Source: Rickettsiella massiliensis 20B (GTDB lineage Bacteria > Pseudomonadota > Gammaproteobacteria > Diplorickettsiales > Diplorickettsiaceae). Taken from it: a stretch of 45,620 nt of DNA. Where the stretch lies: positions 1-45,620 of the forward strand of contig NZ_AJGC01000004.1 in the NCBI RefSeq assembly GCF_000257395.1. The letters run 5' to 3'. The notes beneath the pieces are model-generated. The model searched no databases, was not told the DNA's origin, and saw only the letters and a program-made list of their open reading frames with translations. Both the position numbers and the translations under genes were made by a program. Below, in pieces: positions 33,331 to 41,323 of the stretch; within the stretch, counting starts at the first letter, position 1; the number at the start of each line of letters is the position of its first letter.

Positions 33331-34611
33331 ATGCCACGGATAGATAGCTTTGAAGTAAAAAATAAAACTTTTAAAAAAAAAGCATATCGTAGCTGGGACG
33401 GTAATTTATTCGAGAAATTAAAATTACCAAAAAATACTGAAGAACAAAATTTTGTTCAAGAGCAAATAGAACCAGCAAATAATTTAAAATCTGGTAATAG
33501 TTCACTTAGTGGTCATAAAGAGTTCAATGAAGGTTCAAATAAGGCGCAATTAGCGTCTAATAAGGGTTCAATCAGCGTTCATAAAGAGCTCAATGAAGGT
33601 TCAAATAAGGCGCAATTAGCGTCTAATAAGGGTTTAAATTTAAATGAAAAAATATATATCAATAGGGTTCAAATAGAGTTTGAAACAAGCGGAGAGACAA
33701 TATCAAGACTTATAAGGAAATTAGGCGGTAACGAAAAAAAGCTTTTCTTTTTGATAATTAATCTATGTTCAATTAAAGGATCACTCTCTACAGGGGATTT
33801 ACTAGGAGATGAATTGAACCAAGCACTTTCAACTACTAGAAACGGGCGAGAAACGGCAATAAAAAGACTCGTAAAAAAAGGATTAATAAAACGCAGGCAA
33901 GGTAAGACTGGGTCAAATGGAACATTAAATTTTCATGTTAGTGACTTAATAAAATCTGAAGCTTTAAATTTTTTAAACTTATATTATTCTGAGCATAAAT
34001 TATTGTCCAACTATAGTTCAAATGAACTTACATCTTTAATTAATAATAAAGTCCATCTAGGGTTCAATAATTATTTATATAATAGTAGTAGTAGTAATAA
34101 TATAAATACTACTACTAATAGAGCAGGGCAGTTACCTGAGGAATGGAAAGCCATCAATATTGAACCGTTACAAGAACATGGATTTTCCTTAACGCAACTC
34201 AAACAACTTTACGTCATAAACATTACATCGCCAGAAATTGTTCAAGAATCAATAAACCATTTTGCTTTTGGATTAAAAAATAACCCTAAATTCAGTAACT
34301 ACAAAGATCCATTGAATGTGTTAATGGGTGTTTTAAGAAAAGGGGAAGCGTGGCACGAAAAAGACTATAAATCACCTAAAGAACTCACTATGGAAAGGAT
34401 AATTGAACAGAAGAGGGCAGAGGAAGAGAGAATAAAAAAACTTGAAGAACAAATTTTTTTGACTGCTTTGGAAGAGTGGAAGAAAACTAAAAGTGAAGAA
34501 GAGTTAAATAAATTATTACCTGCAGGAAATATACCTCCAAGATCTGTAAAAATTAGCCTTTATTTCAAAGAAAACATTTGGTCAACATTAAAAAATGATT
34601 ATTCATTATGA
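33331..34611 (+). CDS. Cassette B winged-helix partition/replication partner
   Basis: 426 residues; AGAAGGAG lies 7 bases before the ATG and parA ends one base upstream. The start resembles cassette A (PRIDSFEVKNKTFKKKAYRSWD). Residues about 55-110 repeat HKE(F/L)NEGSNKAQLASNKG, written by an 11-bp DNA repeat. Winged helix at about 120-205 (LIRKLGGNEKKLFFLIINLCSIKG, TTRNGRETAIKRLVKKGLIKRRQG). After the hinge repeat comes the conserved domain shared with A and C (LPEEWKAINIEPLQEHGF.., PLNVLMGVLRKGEAWHEKDYKSPKE). The protein has the ParB place but a different architecture. It is followed by the small acidic protein at 34712. Confidence 0.78.
   Translation: MPRIDSFEVKNKTFKKKAYRSWDGNLFEKLKLPKNTEEQNFVQEQIEPANNLKSGNSSLSGHKEFNEGSNKAQLASNKGSISVHKELNEGSNKAQLASNKGLNLNEKIYINRVQIEFETSGETISRLIRKLGGNEKKLFFLIINLCSIKGSLSTGDLLGDELNQALSTTRNGRETAIKRLVKKGLIKRRQGKTGSNGTLNFHVSDLIKSEALNFLNLYYSEHKLLSNYSSNELTSLINNKVHLGFNNYLYNSSSSNNINTTTNRAGQLPEEWKAINIEPLQEHGFSLTQLKQLYVINITSPEIVQESINHFAFGLKNNPKFSNYKDPLNVLMGVLRKGEAWHEKDYKSPKELTMERIIEQKRAEEERIKKLEEQIFLTALEEWKKTKSEEELNKLLPAGNIPPRSVKISLYFKENIWSTLKNDYSL
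33515..33640. repeat. 11-bp array inside the cassette B gene
   Basis: About ten consecutive 11-mers (GTTCAAATAAG, GCGCAATTAGC, GTCTAATAAGG, GTTCAATCAGC, GTTCATAAAGA, GCTCAATGAAG and again). Six units make 66 bp, or 22 codons, so the protein repeat has a period of 22. Isolated GGTTCAA words continue to 34070. Confidence 0.88.
34083..34117. repeat. Hinge inverted repeat, cassette B
   Basis: TAGTAGTAGTAGTA and TACTACTACTA around an AT-rich loop, coding the SSSNNINTTT linker. Same position as in cassettes A and C. Confidence 0.8.
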
Positions 34612-34711
34612 ATTTATTTTTACGAAGCATGGAAATATACTCTCCTTTTGAATGGGTTGTTTTTCTTAACCACATGAGATATAAAATATAATTTTTATCC
34701 AGGATTTATTC

Positions 34712-35029
34712 TTGGATAAAATCGAGCAGGACCAATTAACAAATTTAGAAAAAGAGGAATTTGCCGTTAACTGTGTAGGTTTTAAGTTAGAGGAGTATAA
34801 AGATTTAAAAAATGTTTTTAGTTATGGGATAAGAGAATTAAGGTCGGCTATAAGCCATGATATTGTTTCTATAAGTGAAGCAAGCAAAATTGCAAAGCTA
34901 CCTAAGGAGCATCAGTTGGAAGCCTTAAAAAGGCTCGGTTATACCAAGGAAAAAGATTTACCAAATGTATACGATGATGAAATTATAGATTTAATTAACG
35001 ATATGAAAGGTAAAAAGGATCATGACTAA
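34712..35029 (+). CDS. Small acidic cassette-linked protein (cassette B)
   Basis: 105 residues from a TTG. Full-length similarity to 12886-13191 and N-terminal similarity to 20641-20834. It follows the winged-helix gene after about 100 bases. Helical, without known domain; the ISEASKIA.LPKEHQLEALKRLGY part could be a short DNA-binding or adaptor helix pair. Its recurrence after this kind of cassette suggests it is a third component. Confidence 0.65.
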   Translation: MDKIEQDQLTNLEKEEFAVNCVGFKLEEYKDLKNVFSYGIRELRSAISHDIVSISEASKIAKLPKEHQLEALKRLGYTKEKDLPNVYDDEIIDLINDMKGKKDHD

Positions 35030-35072
35030 ACCTTACATGCTGAAGGGTAACATTTTTTTCAAAAAAGAAAAT

Positions 35073-35106
35073 ATAACTTCCGATAAATCCAATTATCGGA
35101 AGTTAT
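35073..35106. terminator. Hairpin ATAACTTCCGATAA / TTATCGGAAGTTAT (copy 4 of 4)
   Basis: Perfect 14-bp stem, 6-base loop, 44 bases after the small protein stop. It is followed by the leader TAAATCAATAA..TTAAGGATAATAA-ATG of the nuclease gene. No long T-run, so it may be a terminator, an mRNA end stabiliser or a recombination site. Confidence 0.75.
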
Positions 35107-35152
35107 AAAATATACCTTAAATCAATAACTTACATTAAATTAAGGATAATAA

Positions 35153-37006
35153 ATGCCTGAAAATGAAATCGAAATTACAAATGATGTAAAAAGAACAATT
35201 GAATCTGCCCGTGACGAATCAATTATTTTTAAGGATTTAGAGGAGCTTTGTGTTTCAAGAGGGTATGCACACGTTATTGCTTACTTAAGCTTTAAGTATA
35301 ACTTTGCTAAAACTTGTGAGGATACGGGGAGTATTGATCCACATGAAAACCGACTCGAGCTGCCAATTATACCAACAGAAATCGCAACGCTAATTGGGTT
35401 AATGGTTAAACAGAATGTTGATTTAACATTGCCACATCCAGACATCTTTCAAAAAAATTTAGATAAAACAAAATTATTAATCCAAGAGATGTACTATAGT
35501 CTCAATAAATATTATTTTATTAAAAAAGAAAATGATCCTAATTTTAAAACAAAAATGGTATGTGAAAAAATTTTTTATGCTGATCAGTCAGCTTGTGATT
35601 TTCAATACATTGAATTCGCTAAGCAAAAATACAAAATGGATAATGATTGGCTACGTGAATATAAGGGATTTACCATTGAAGAAGCCAGCGATGTTTGTAA
35701 CGCTATATTAAATTTACTGAAAGATAAAGTTAAAAATTTTGATGAAGAAAATAGAAAATTTGAAAAAATATTATTAATAGACAAATTTACCTACTTACCT
35801 GCCTTTACCTTTAATAAATCTGAATTAAAAAAATTTATAGCTATTGACTCAAAAGTAATAGATCGGGTTTTAGATGTTTTTTCAAAACCAGAACCTAAGT
35901 ATATTGGAAATAAACAGTTTAATACTTTAGATAGTATTAATTATATAAATTTTTGTCCTTTAATTCCTATAGGAGATGAGCAATACATATTGTTACAGTT
36001 TTATAACTTGGCTGAGTCTCTTTACATATCACCTTTTATATGGATGATTCAAAAAGATAACTCCTACTATGAAAAAGAAGGGAGTGAAAATCGAAAAAAT
36101 TTTTTAGAAAAATTTATAACAGAAAAATTAGAAAAAGTATTTAAAAAAAATATCTTTTCTAATGTCACAGTTAAAAATTCAAAGACACCTAAAAAGAAAA
36201 ATACTGAATTGGATGTTTTAGCTATAGTTGGAAATTATATTATTATTTTTGAAGCTAAGTCTAAAGGTTTAACCAGTGAATCAAGAAAAGGTAATATTGA
36301 TAAACTAAATAAAGATTTAGGACAAGGTATTCAAGCTGCATATAATCAAGTTTGTGTAAGAAAAAAATTACTGGCCGATAAAGAAAATATTTTTAAAGAC
36401 TCAAAAGGGAATGAACTAAATATTAAAAATGCATGTATTAATTCTAAAGTATATGGCATTGTTATGTTGAGTGAATATTATCCAAATTTAAATTTTCAAG
36501 TCAGAGATTTTTTGAAATTAGAAGATGATCTAAAAAATCCTTTTGTTATGGATATTTTTACTTTAGATATAATGATTAAATTCTTTGAAACCCCTTTATA
36601 TTTTTTAACCTATTTAAAATGGCGTTCTGAACAAGTTGAGCAATTTGAACAATTTAATATACGACACGAATTTGAATTACTGAGTCATTTTATCTGTCAT
36701 GGATTCACTAAATTACAATCATCTTATATCGAAGGATATAAATTTTTAAGTTATACACTTTTAGACGAAATTTTATTAAAAAAAATAAATCACATAGATT
36801 ACCCTGAGTATTTGTTATTAGAAATTAAGAAAAGCAAGTTAGGTAAATTTTTAGAAAGGCTTGAAAAATATGAGAATAATCAGCAAACAGCTTTAAACGT
36901 AGGGTTATTTATTCTTTCGTTAGATGAAAATGAACTACCAGAATTTTTAATTAAATATGACAGTGCATATAAGAGTTCGTTAGAAAAGAGGATGGTATTA
37001 AGTTGA
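35153..37006 (+). CDS. Large PD-(D/E)XK-like nuclease, candidate defence or plasmid-competition protein
   Basis: 617 residues, no signal peptide or membrane segment. The N-terminal half is helical and unrecognised. Residues about 350-400 contain a restriction-type core: TELDVLAIVGNYIIIFEAKSKG (D then E-x-K on adjacent strands), followed by a helix with QGIQAAYNQ, as in NERD-like nucleases. The C-terminal 200 residues are helical. AAGGA lies 7 bases before the ATG, behind the repeated hairpin/leader. The stop overlaps the start of the next gene. The pairing with a small protein directly beside a partition cassette suggests a defence or exclusion role; this is inference. Confidence 0.65.
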   Translation: MPENEIEITNDVKRTIESARDESIIFKDLEELCVSRGYAHVIAYLSFKYNFAKTCEDTGSIDPHENRLELPIIPTEIATLIGLMVKQNVDLTLPHPDIFQKNLDKTKLLIQEMYYSLNKYYFIKKENDPNFKTKMVCEKIFYADQSACDFQYIEFAKQKYKMDNDWLREYKGFTIEEASDVCNAILNLLKDKVKNFDEENRKFEKILLIDKFTYLPAFTFNKSELKKFIAIDSKVIDRVLDVFSKPEPKYIGNKQFNTLDSINYINFCPLIPIGDEQYILLQFYNLAESLYISPFIWMIQKDNSYYEKEGSENRKNFLEKFITEKLEKVFKKNIFSNVTVKNSKTPKKKNTELDVLAIVGNYIIIFEAKSKGLTSESRKGNIDKLNKDLGQGIQAAYNQVCVRKKLLADKENIFKDSKGNELNIKNACINSKVYGIVMLSEYYPNLNFQVRDFLKLEDDLKNPFVMDIFTLDIMIKFFETPLYFLTYLKWRSEQVEQFEQFNIRHEFELLSHFICHGFTKLQSSYIEGYKFLSYTLLDEILLKKINHIDYPEYLLLEIKKSKLGKFLERLEKYENNQQTALNVGLFILSLDENELPEFLIKYDSAYKSSLEKRMVLS

Positions 37007-37272
37007 ATGTATCTATAAAAAGAAAAGAAAAAGGGCTAACAATCCATTTCAAGAAAAAAGGAGATTTAGACGTACCTAAAGAATTAGAAAAAGATACCAG
37101 AATAATCAAATACCATAAAAAATTTAAAACATGGTATGGCCTTTGTTACAATCCAGAAAGTGATGAAATTAAGCATATAATTGATTGCAGTTATCCATGG
37201 ATGCAAAGTAATCAAATGGACAAATTGACTGAAATGAATCCTGTTTCGTTGGTATTAACTGATGATCATTAA
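37003..37272 (+). CDS. Small partner protein of the nuclease
   Basis: 89 residues from a TTG overlapping the nuclease stop (TTGA), with GAGG upstream. It looks like two strand-rich halves (VSIKRKEKGLTIHFKKKG; FKTWYGLCYNPESDEIKHIIDC). No known domain. The overlap implies equimolar, coupled expression, as for an immunity or accessory subunit. Confidence 0.6.
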   Translation: MNVSIKRKEKGLTIHFKKKGDLDVPKELEKDTRIIKYHKKFKTWYGLCYNPESDEIKHIIDCSYPWMQSNQMDKLTEMNPVSLVLTDDH

Positions 37273-37309
37273 CCAATAAAAAAAGTTTATAACCTACTCT
37301 CTAATGCCT

Positions 37310-37560
37310 CTTTAGATTTTGTTCATTTACAACAAAGCTATCAGGCCTCATACTAGCCCTATTCGCATTAGCAAGTATTTTCAATAAGTCTGATTTTAGT
37401 TATTAACATTTTTTTCTAATAACCGATAGTCAAATTCTTGTTTAATTATTAAATTCTCTCCCTTATGGTTAATCTTCAAGACTGAGGAAATCTTTATCAG
37501 ATAAACCTGTAACGTCCTTAATAAACTCACGATCAGCCCCTCTAGCGAGCATTTTCTTTG
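37310..37560. repeat. Inverted copy of 19400-19690
   Basis: Contains the Rpn C-terminus and its downstream small ORF start on the minus strand. It differs from the other copy by several small indels. An inversion between them would flip 18 kb including all three partition cassettes. Confidence 0.8.
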
Positions 37561-38116
37561 CAATAACAAAGTCTTCTTCCCTACGGCCTTGTTCTAGGCC
37601 TTTTTTTAAACCTTTTTGTTCAAGTTGTTGTGCAAATGTCATAATAACCTCTTTGTCCTCTGGTAAGTCTGCGGTAAGAATTTGGACAAGTTCATCAACC
37701 GCCTCGGGCTGAGTCTCATCCTGGGTTTCATTTATTACAAATTTTACCATATATCTGCGTAATTCTTTGTTTAATTGCCTCAGTAGCTCTCCGATAAAGA
37801 CCCGACGTGCTTTAAGGACCGTTAAAAAGTTTTTAGCCCGAGCATGCTTAAGGAGCATCTCCATCAGGAAAGCAGGACCTTCTGCAAGCTCATCGTCAGA
37901 CAGAACGGTTAAATCTATTAAGGTAAAAGGCTTAAACACAATTTTTTTAGCCAGACCAGGGTTCTCGAAGCATTGATAAACATCAATAGAATGCGGGTAA
38001 GGTGACTCCATACCGTGATATAAGCAAATCGGCAAAACAATTGGCAATTTTTTGTGTCCTTGTCGAATATGTTGATCCATTGCCGAGATACTATATTGTA
38101 GTTGTCGAAAAGCCAT
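37469..38116 (-). CDS. Rpn-family protein, nuclease domain truncated
   Basis: 215 residues, about two thirds of family length. It starts at MAFRQLQYSISAMDQHIRQGHKKLPIVLPICLYHG, which in full-length members follows the PD-(D/E)XK core (the EHQS/D..E.Q part), so most of that core is missing. The rest is normal: SPYPHSIDVYQCF, LIDLTVLSDDEL, and the charged tail GLKKGLEQGRREEDFVIAKKML. Rpn proteins degrade DNA and stimulate recombination; this one is probably inactive or a C-terminal regulatory product, as internal C-terminal starts are known in the family. Confidence 0.8.
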   Translation of the reverse strand: MAFRQLQYSISAMDQHIRQGHKKLPIVLPICLYHGMESPYPHSIDVYQCFENPGLAKKIVFKPFTLIDLTVLSDDELAEGPAFLMEMLLKHARAKNFLTVLKARRVFIGELLRQLNKELRRYMVKFVINETQDETQPEAVDELVQILTADLPEDKEVIMTFAQQLEQKGLKKGLEQGRREEDFVIAKKMLARGADREFIKDVTGLSDKDFLSLED

Positions 38117-38119
38117 GAA

Positions 38120-38805
38120 AAAAAGATTTTACCATTATACGAATACCTTACTCTGAAAAAGGTTTTAGAGGATTATTAATTTTAATTATCTATATGACAT
38201 CTATTAATAAGAATAGGTTAATTAATAACCCTCATTGAAAACGAAGTATAAAAAACTAGGCGATAAAAATATGGCTGAGGCGGCTTTTAAAAATTCAGAA
38301 TCATAAATAGATCTTCAAAATCATTTGTGTGAAAAGTTATTTGATGAATATGCTCAAAATATAAAGCTCCCATAAAAAAATAACAACAATTGATTAGGAG
38401 TTCCCCATGATTGAGTAGGTTATGGATCGTTCTGACATAAAAATGAACTTATCCTTTAAAATAACTGATTATTTTGATTAACATTTCCTGATTTTAGAGT
38501 CTATTAAAAAAGCAATTGCCCAAGCTCACCTTACCTTATCAGATGACTTTTTAGATTATTCACCAGAAACAATAGCAAGAGTTAAGGCTTGATAGGCATC
38601 GATAGTATGAGAAACTCATTTTTATATAGGCACAACCATGATCACACGAGTTTTTTATCATGTATGAGTTCCGTACTTAACTTAATTTATATTTAAGCAG
38701 CGATAGCCAAGAAAATATAATTCCTCTGCGCCAAACCTAAGTAGATTTAGCAACGTTAATTAATAAATAATTCATTTGTTTTTTTATAAAAAATGTATTT
38801 TAAAA
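38120..38805. other. Decayed region with LuxR remnant
   Basis: Bases 38241-38313 (plus) read SLKTKYKKLGDKNMAEAAFKNSES, a damaged copy of the LuxR end seen at 4600-4690. Bases 38490-38592 read LESIKKAIAQAHLTLSDDFLDYSPETIARVKA, an orphan helical C-terminus without start. The rest shows nothing I can support. Confidence 0.5.
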
Positions 38806-39072
38806 TTACTCAATAGAAAATTTATAGATAGTTTGGTTAGGAAAATAAGGCCCTATATCATAAATTTTCTCAGATAGAATATTTTTAGAAATTCCATTAA
38901 TAATTGATCTATAATCCTTTGTTTTTAGGTAACGAAAAAAGAAATGAGGTCCTTTAGGTTCTGTTTCTGTAAAATAACTTGGCCTTATTCCAATGTTAGC
39001 AATAATATCAAAAGTAGCATTTAACAGAGCATAAAAATTTTCTTTAATTAGAGGTGTTTTTTTTGTAATACA
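38806..39072 (-). pseudogene. Unrecognised 3' gene fragment
   Basis: A stop-free frame of about 88 codons without a start, ending at 38806 (for example KENFYALLNATFDIIANIGIRPSYF, EPKGPHFFFRYLKTKDYRSIINGISKNI). Composition is that of a real protein end. Its 5' side is cut exactly where the VirB9 fragment begins on the other strand. Confidence 0.5.
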
Positions 39073-39074
39073 CC

Positions 39075-39494
39075 ATGTTCAATAAACAGAATGGTAGCGT
39101 TAGAATCACATCGGTTAGGGTATCACCCACTTATAAACTGCAATTTACGTATCCTGCAGTGGGCTACGATAGAAATGGACACAGCAATGCCATCACTGTG
39201 TGCGATCCCACCCAAATCAATTGGAAATATAGTTTTACGGGTAGTAAAAGCTTAGCGCCGTATGAAGCCTTTGATTGTAACGGTCAATTTACTTATTTTC
39301 GTTTCAACGCTAATCGCTTACCAGCGATTTTTATTGTTGATAAAAATTGTCAAGAAACTCTTGTTAATTATCACATGAAAGGAAACGATGTCATCGTGAA
39401 TACCGTGGCACGACAATTCACCTTACGTAATGGACACTATGTCACCAGTGTTTATAACGATGCACTGATCGGTGATTGGCAAACTATAAAATAA
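39075..39494 (+). pseudogene. virB9: VirB9/TrbG-type conjugation protein, C-terminal part
   Basis: 139 residues of an expected 250-290. NWKYSFTGSKSLAPYEAFDCNGQFTYFRFNANRLPAIFIVDKNCQETLVNYHMKG.DVIVNTVARQFTLRNGHYVTSVYND is the C-terminal outer-membrane-core domain of VirB9. The signal peptide and N-terminal domain are missing, so it cannot be exported as usual. VirB10 follows directly. Confidence 0.82.
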
Positions 39495-39507
39495 AGAGGA
39501 TTACATC

Positions 39508-39633
39508 ATGAGAAAACAAAACGCTTCCCCACCTGAAGGACTGCCAGAGATTGCTGAAGTTTCTTATAAAAAACCCGTTTTTCTGATTGTTTTAGGTGGG
39601 GTATTACTGCTACTGCATACACTGCTATTTTAG
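39508..39633 (+). pseudogene. virB10: VirB10 N-terminal fragment
   Basis: 41 residues: a short cytoplasmic start (PPEGLPEIAEVSYKKP) and one membrane segment (VFLIVLGGVLLLLHTLLF), then a stop. The position 13 bases after VirB9 with AGAGGA upstream fits VirB10, which normally continues for 350 more residues. Confidence 0.6.
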
Positions 39634-39819
39634 CCATAGAAAACAGCAGATACTTTTAAGTAGATAATAAAATTTAATATCTAACCGTAAAAAGTATATG
39701 AGCACATCTACCTGATCAGACAAAATAAAATTTTGTTGAAATTTACATTATATAGTAATTTATTTTCAATTTAGTTAAAAAATGATTCAATAGAAAAAGG
39801 AAATAATTAGAGGTTTTCA

Positions 39820-41283
39820 ATGAAAGAAATAATTACTTTACAATTAAGTCAAAGTATTGATTTATTTAATTTCTTAAGCGCTATAGAAAACGCATTAGAG
39901 CGCGAAAAATTGATTAATAATTTAGAATTAGTAGTTCGTAGTAATATTATCGATACATTTTTAAATTCAGCTAATGCAGATTTTAAAATTGAGGCCGTAG
40001 CTACTAATCAGAATCAAGTCGAAAATAAACAGGTTATCTATTTACTGAATATTACACTTCCAAGTGATATAAATGGTTCAATAGATAAAATTAGTTTATT
40101 TTATAATAATAATGAAATTAATGAGCCCATATTATTAGCTAGTTATACTAAGCGATTATATGAAGAAAAAAAATTGATTCAATTACAACTGACTTTGTAT
40201 CCAGTAAAGTTATTATCAGCGCCAAGTTGGATGAAAGAAGAAAAAATAACAAATAAATATTTAGTTGATTGGTCTTGCGAGCATATAGAAAGGTTTTCAG
40301 CGAACGACAGGTTTAACCATAAATTTACACCAACCTATAATTTGATTGCCGGTTATGGAAAAAATGAGCTATATTTAATTTATATTTTAAAAAATAAAGA
40401 TTTTATGTCTGGGTATGTTTATTTAAGCATTTATGAAATGTTTGAAAGAAAACATTGGCAGCCGAAAGCTATTTCATTTAATAGCCCTTTAAGTGGAATT
40501 TTAAACTCAAGTAACGGTTTTTTTTCAAATATAGGTGCCTCTGAAGTTAAATTTTACTTAACTCATTCAAAGGGTGTTTATTGTATAAACACCCTTATGG
40601 ATAGAAATCTTACAAGTTCTTTTCATGAAGTGTTTTCCAATAAAAATTATGTACCACACACAGTAACTTTAGCTAAAGTCGCTGATTCAGCTTGTATAAT
40701 AGGTGGAAGTTTAGGTAATAATATTGGAGGCCTCTTAGCTGCAGGTACTTCAAATATAGAAGAAAAAAAACATGGAATGAATTTTATTCCATGGCTTAGG
40801 CACGGGCGATATAATCCAATAGTTGAATATATAGATGATAAGTTATATTTTATTGGCGGAAATATTCAAGAGGATACACCTTTAATTGAGCTGAAAAAAA
40901 TACTGAAATCGAATATTTCTACTAGATTGCCGATAATACATAACGAGATACCAACCCCAGAAAATCAGCACTATTTAAAAAATATTAATTCTACCACCTA
41001 TCGTTATTGCCACCTTGGCCAAGAGATTTATCTATTTCCTGTAGAACTATTTAGGGATGAGTCTAGTCAATATCTTATTTATGATACCTTGGAGAAAAAA
41101 GTTTATGCTGAAAGTATTGATAAGCATATATATCAAAAAGTAAACGAAGAAGGTATGGCTAATTACAATAGTTTTCAGGTAGTATCGGTATTAGATAAAT
41201 GTATTTATTTTGTTTTAACGAATTCAAACTATTCACAATTTAATTCCCTATTCTTATACGCTAATAGAAAAACAAATGACTAA
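39820..41283 (+). CDS. Unrecognised strand-rich protein, first of two-gene unit
   Basis: 487 residues without signal peptide or membrane segment. The N-terminal 130 residues look like a mixed domain (ITLQLSQSIDLFNFLSAIENALERE). From about 150 on, repeated hydrophobic strand pairs with Gly turns (NLIAGYGKNELYLIYIL, KFYLTHSKGVYCINTL, ACIIGGSLGNNIGGLLAAG, EYIDDKLYFIGGN) suggest a beta-propeller. No family recognised. AGAGG precedes the ATG. The coiled-coil gene follows after 40 bases, and the pair ends at a strong terminator, so they are probably an operon. Very low GC suggests an origin like that of the host or another AT-rich symbiont. Confidence 0.6.
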   Translation: MKEIITLQLSQSIDLFNFLSAIENALEREKLINNLELVVRSNIIDTFLNSANADFKIEAVATNQNQVENKQVIYLLNITLPSDINGSIDKISLFYNNNEINEPILLASYTKRLYEEKKLIQLQLTLYPVKLLSAPSWMKEEKITNKYLVDWSCEHIERFSANDRFNHKFTPTYNLIAGYGKNELYLIYILKNKDFMSGYVYLSIYEMFERKHWQPKAISFNSPLSGILNSSNGFFSNIGASEVKFYLTHSKGVYCINTLMDRNLTSSFHEVFSNKNYVPHTVTLAKVADSACIIGGSLGNNIGGLLAAGTSNIEEKKHGMNFIPWLRHGRYNPIVEYIDDKLYFIGGNIQEDTPLIELKKILKSNISTRLPIIHNEIPTPENQHYLKNINSTTYRYCHLGQEIYLFPVELFRDESSQYLIYDTLEKKVYAESIDKHIYQKVNEEGMANYNSFQVVSVLDKCIYFVLTNSNYSQFNSLFLYANRKTND

Positions 41284-41323
41284 AAAAATTAATTTTAATT
41301 TAACCTAATAAGGAAATATAAAA

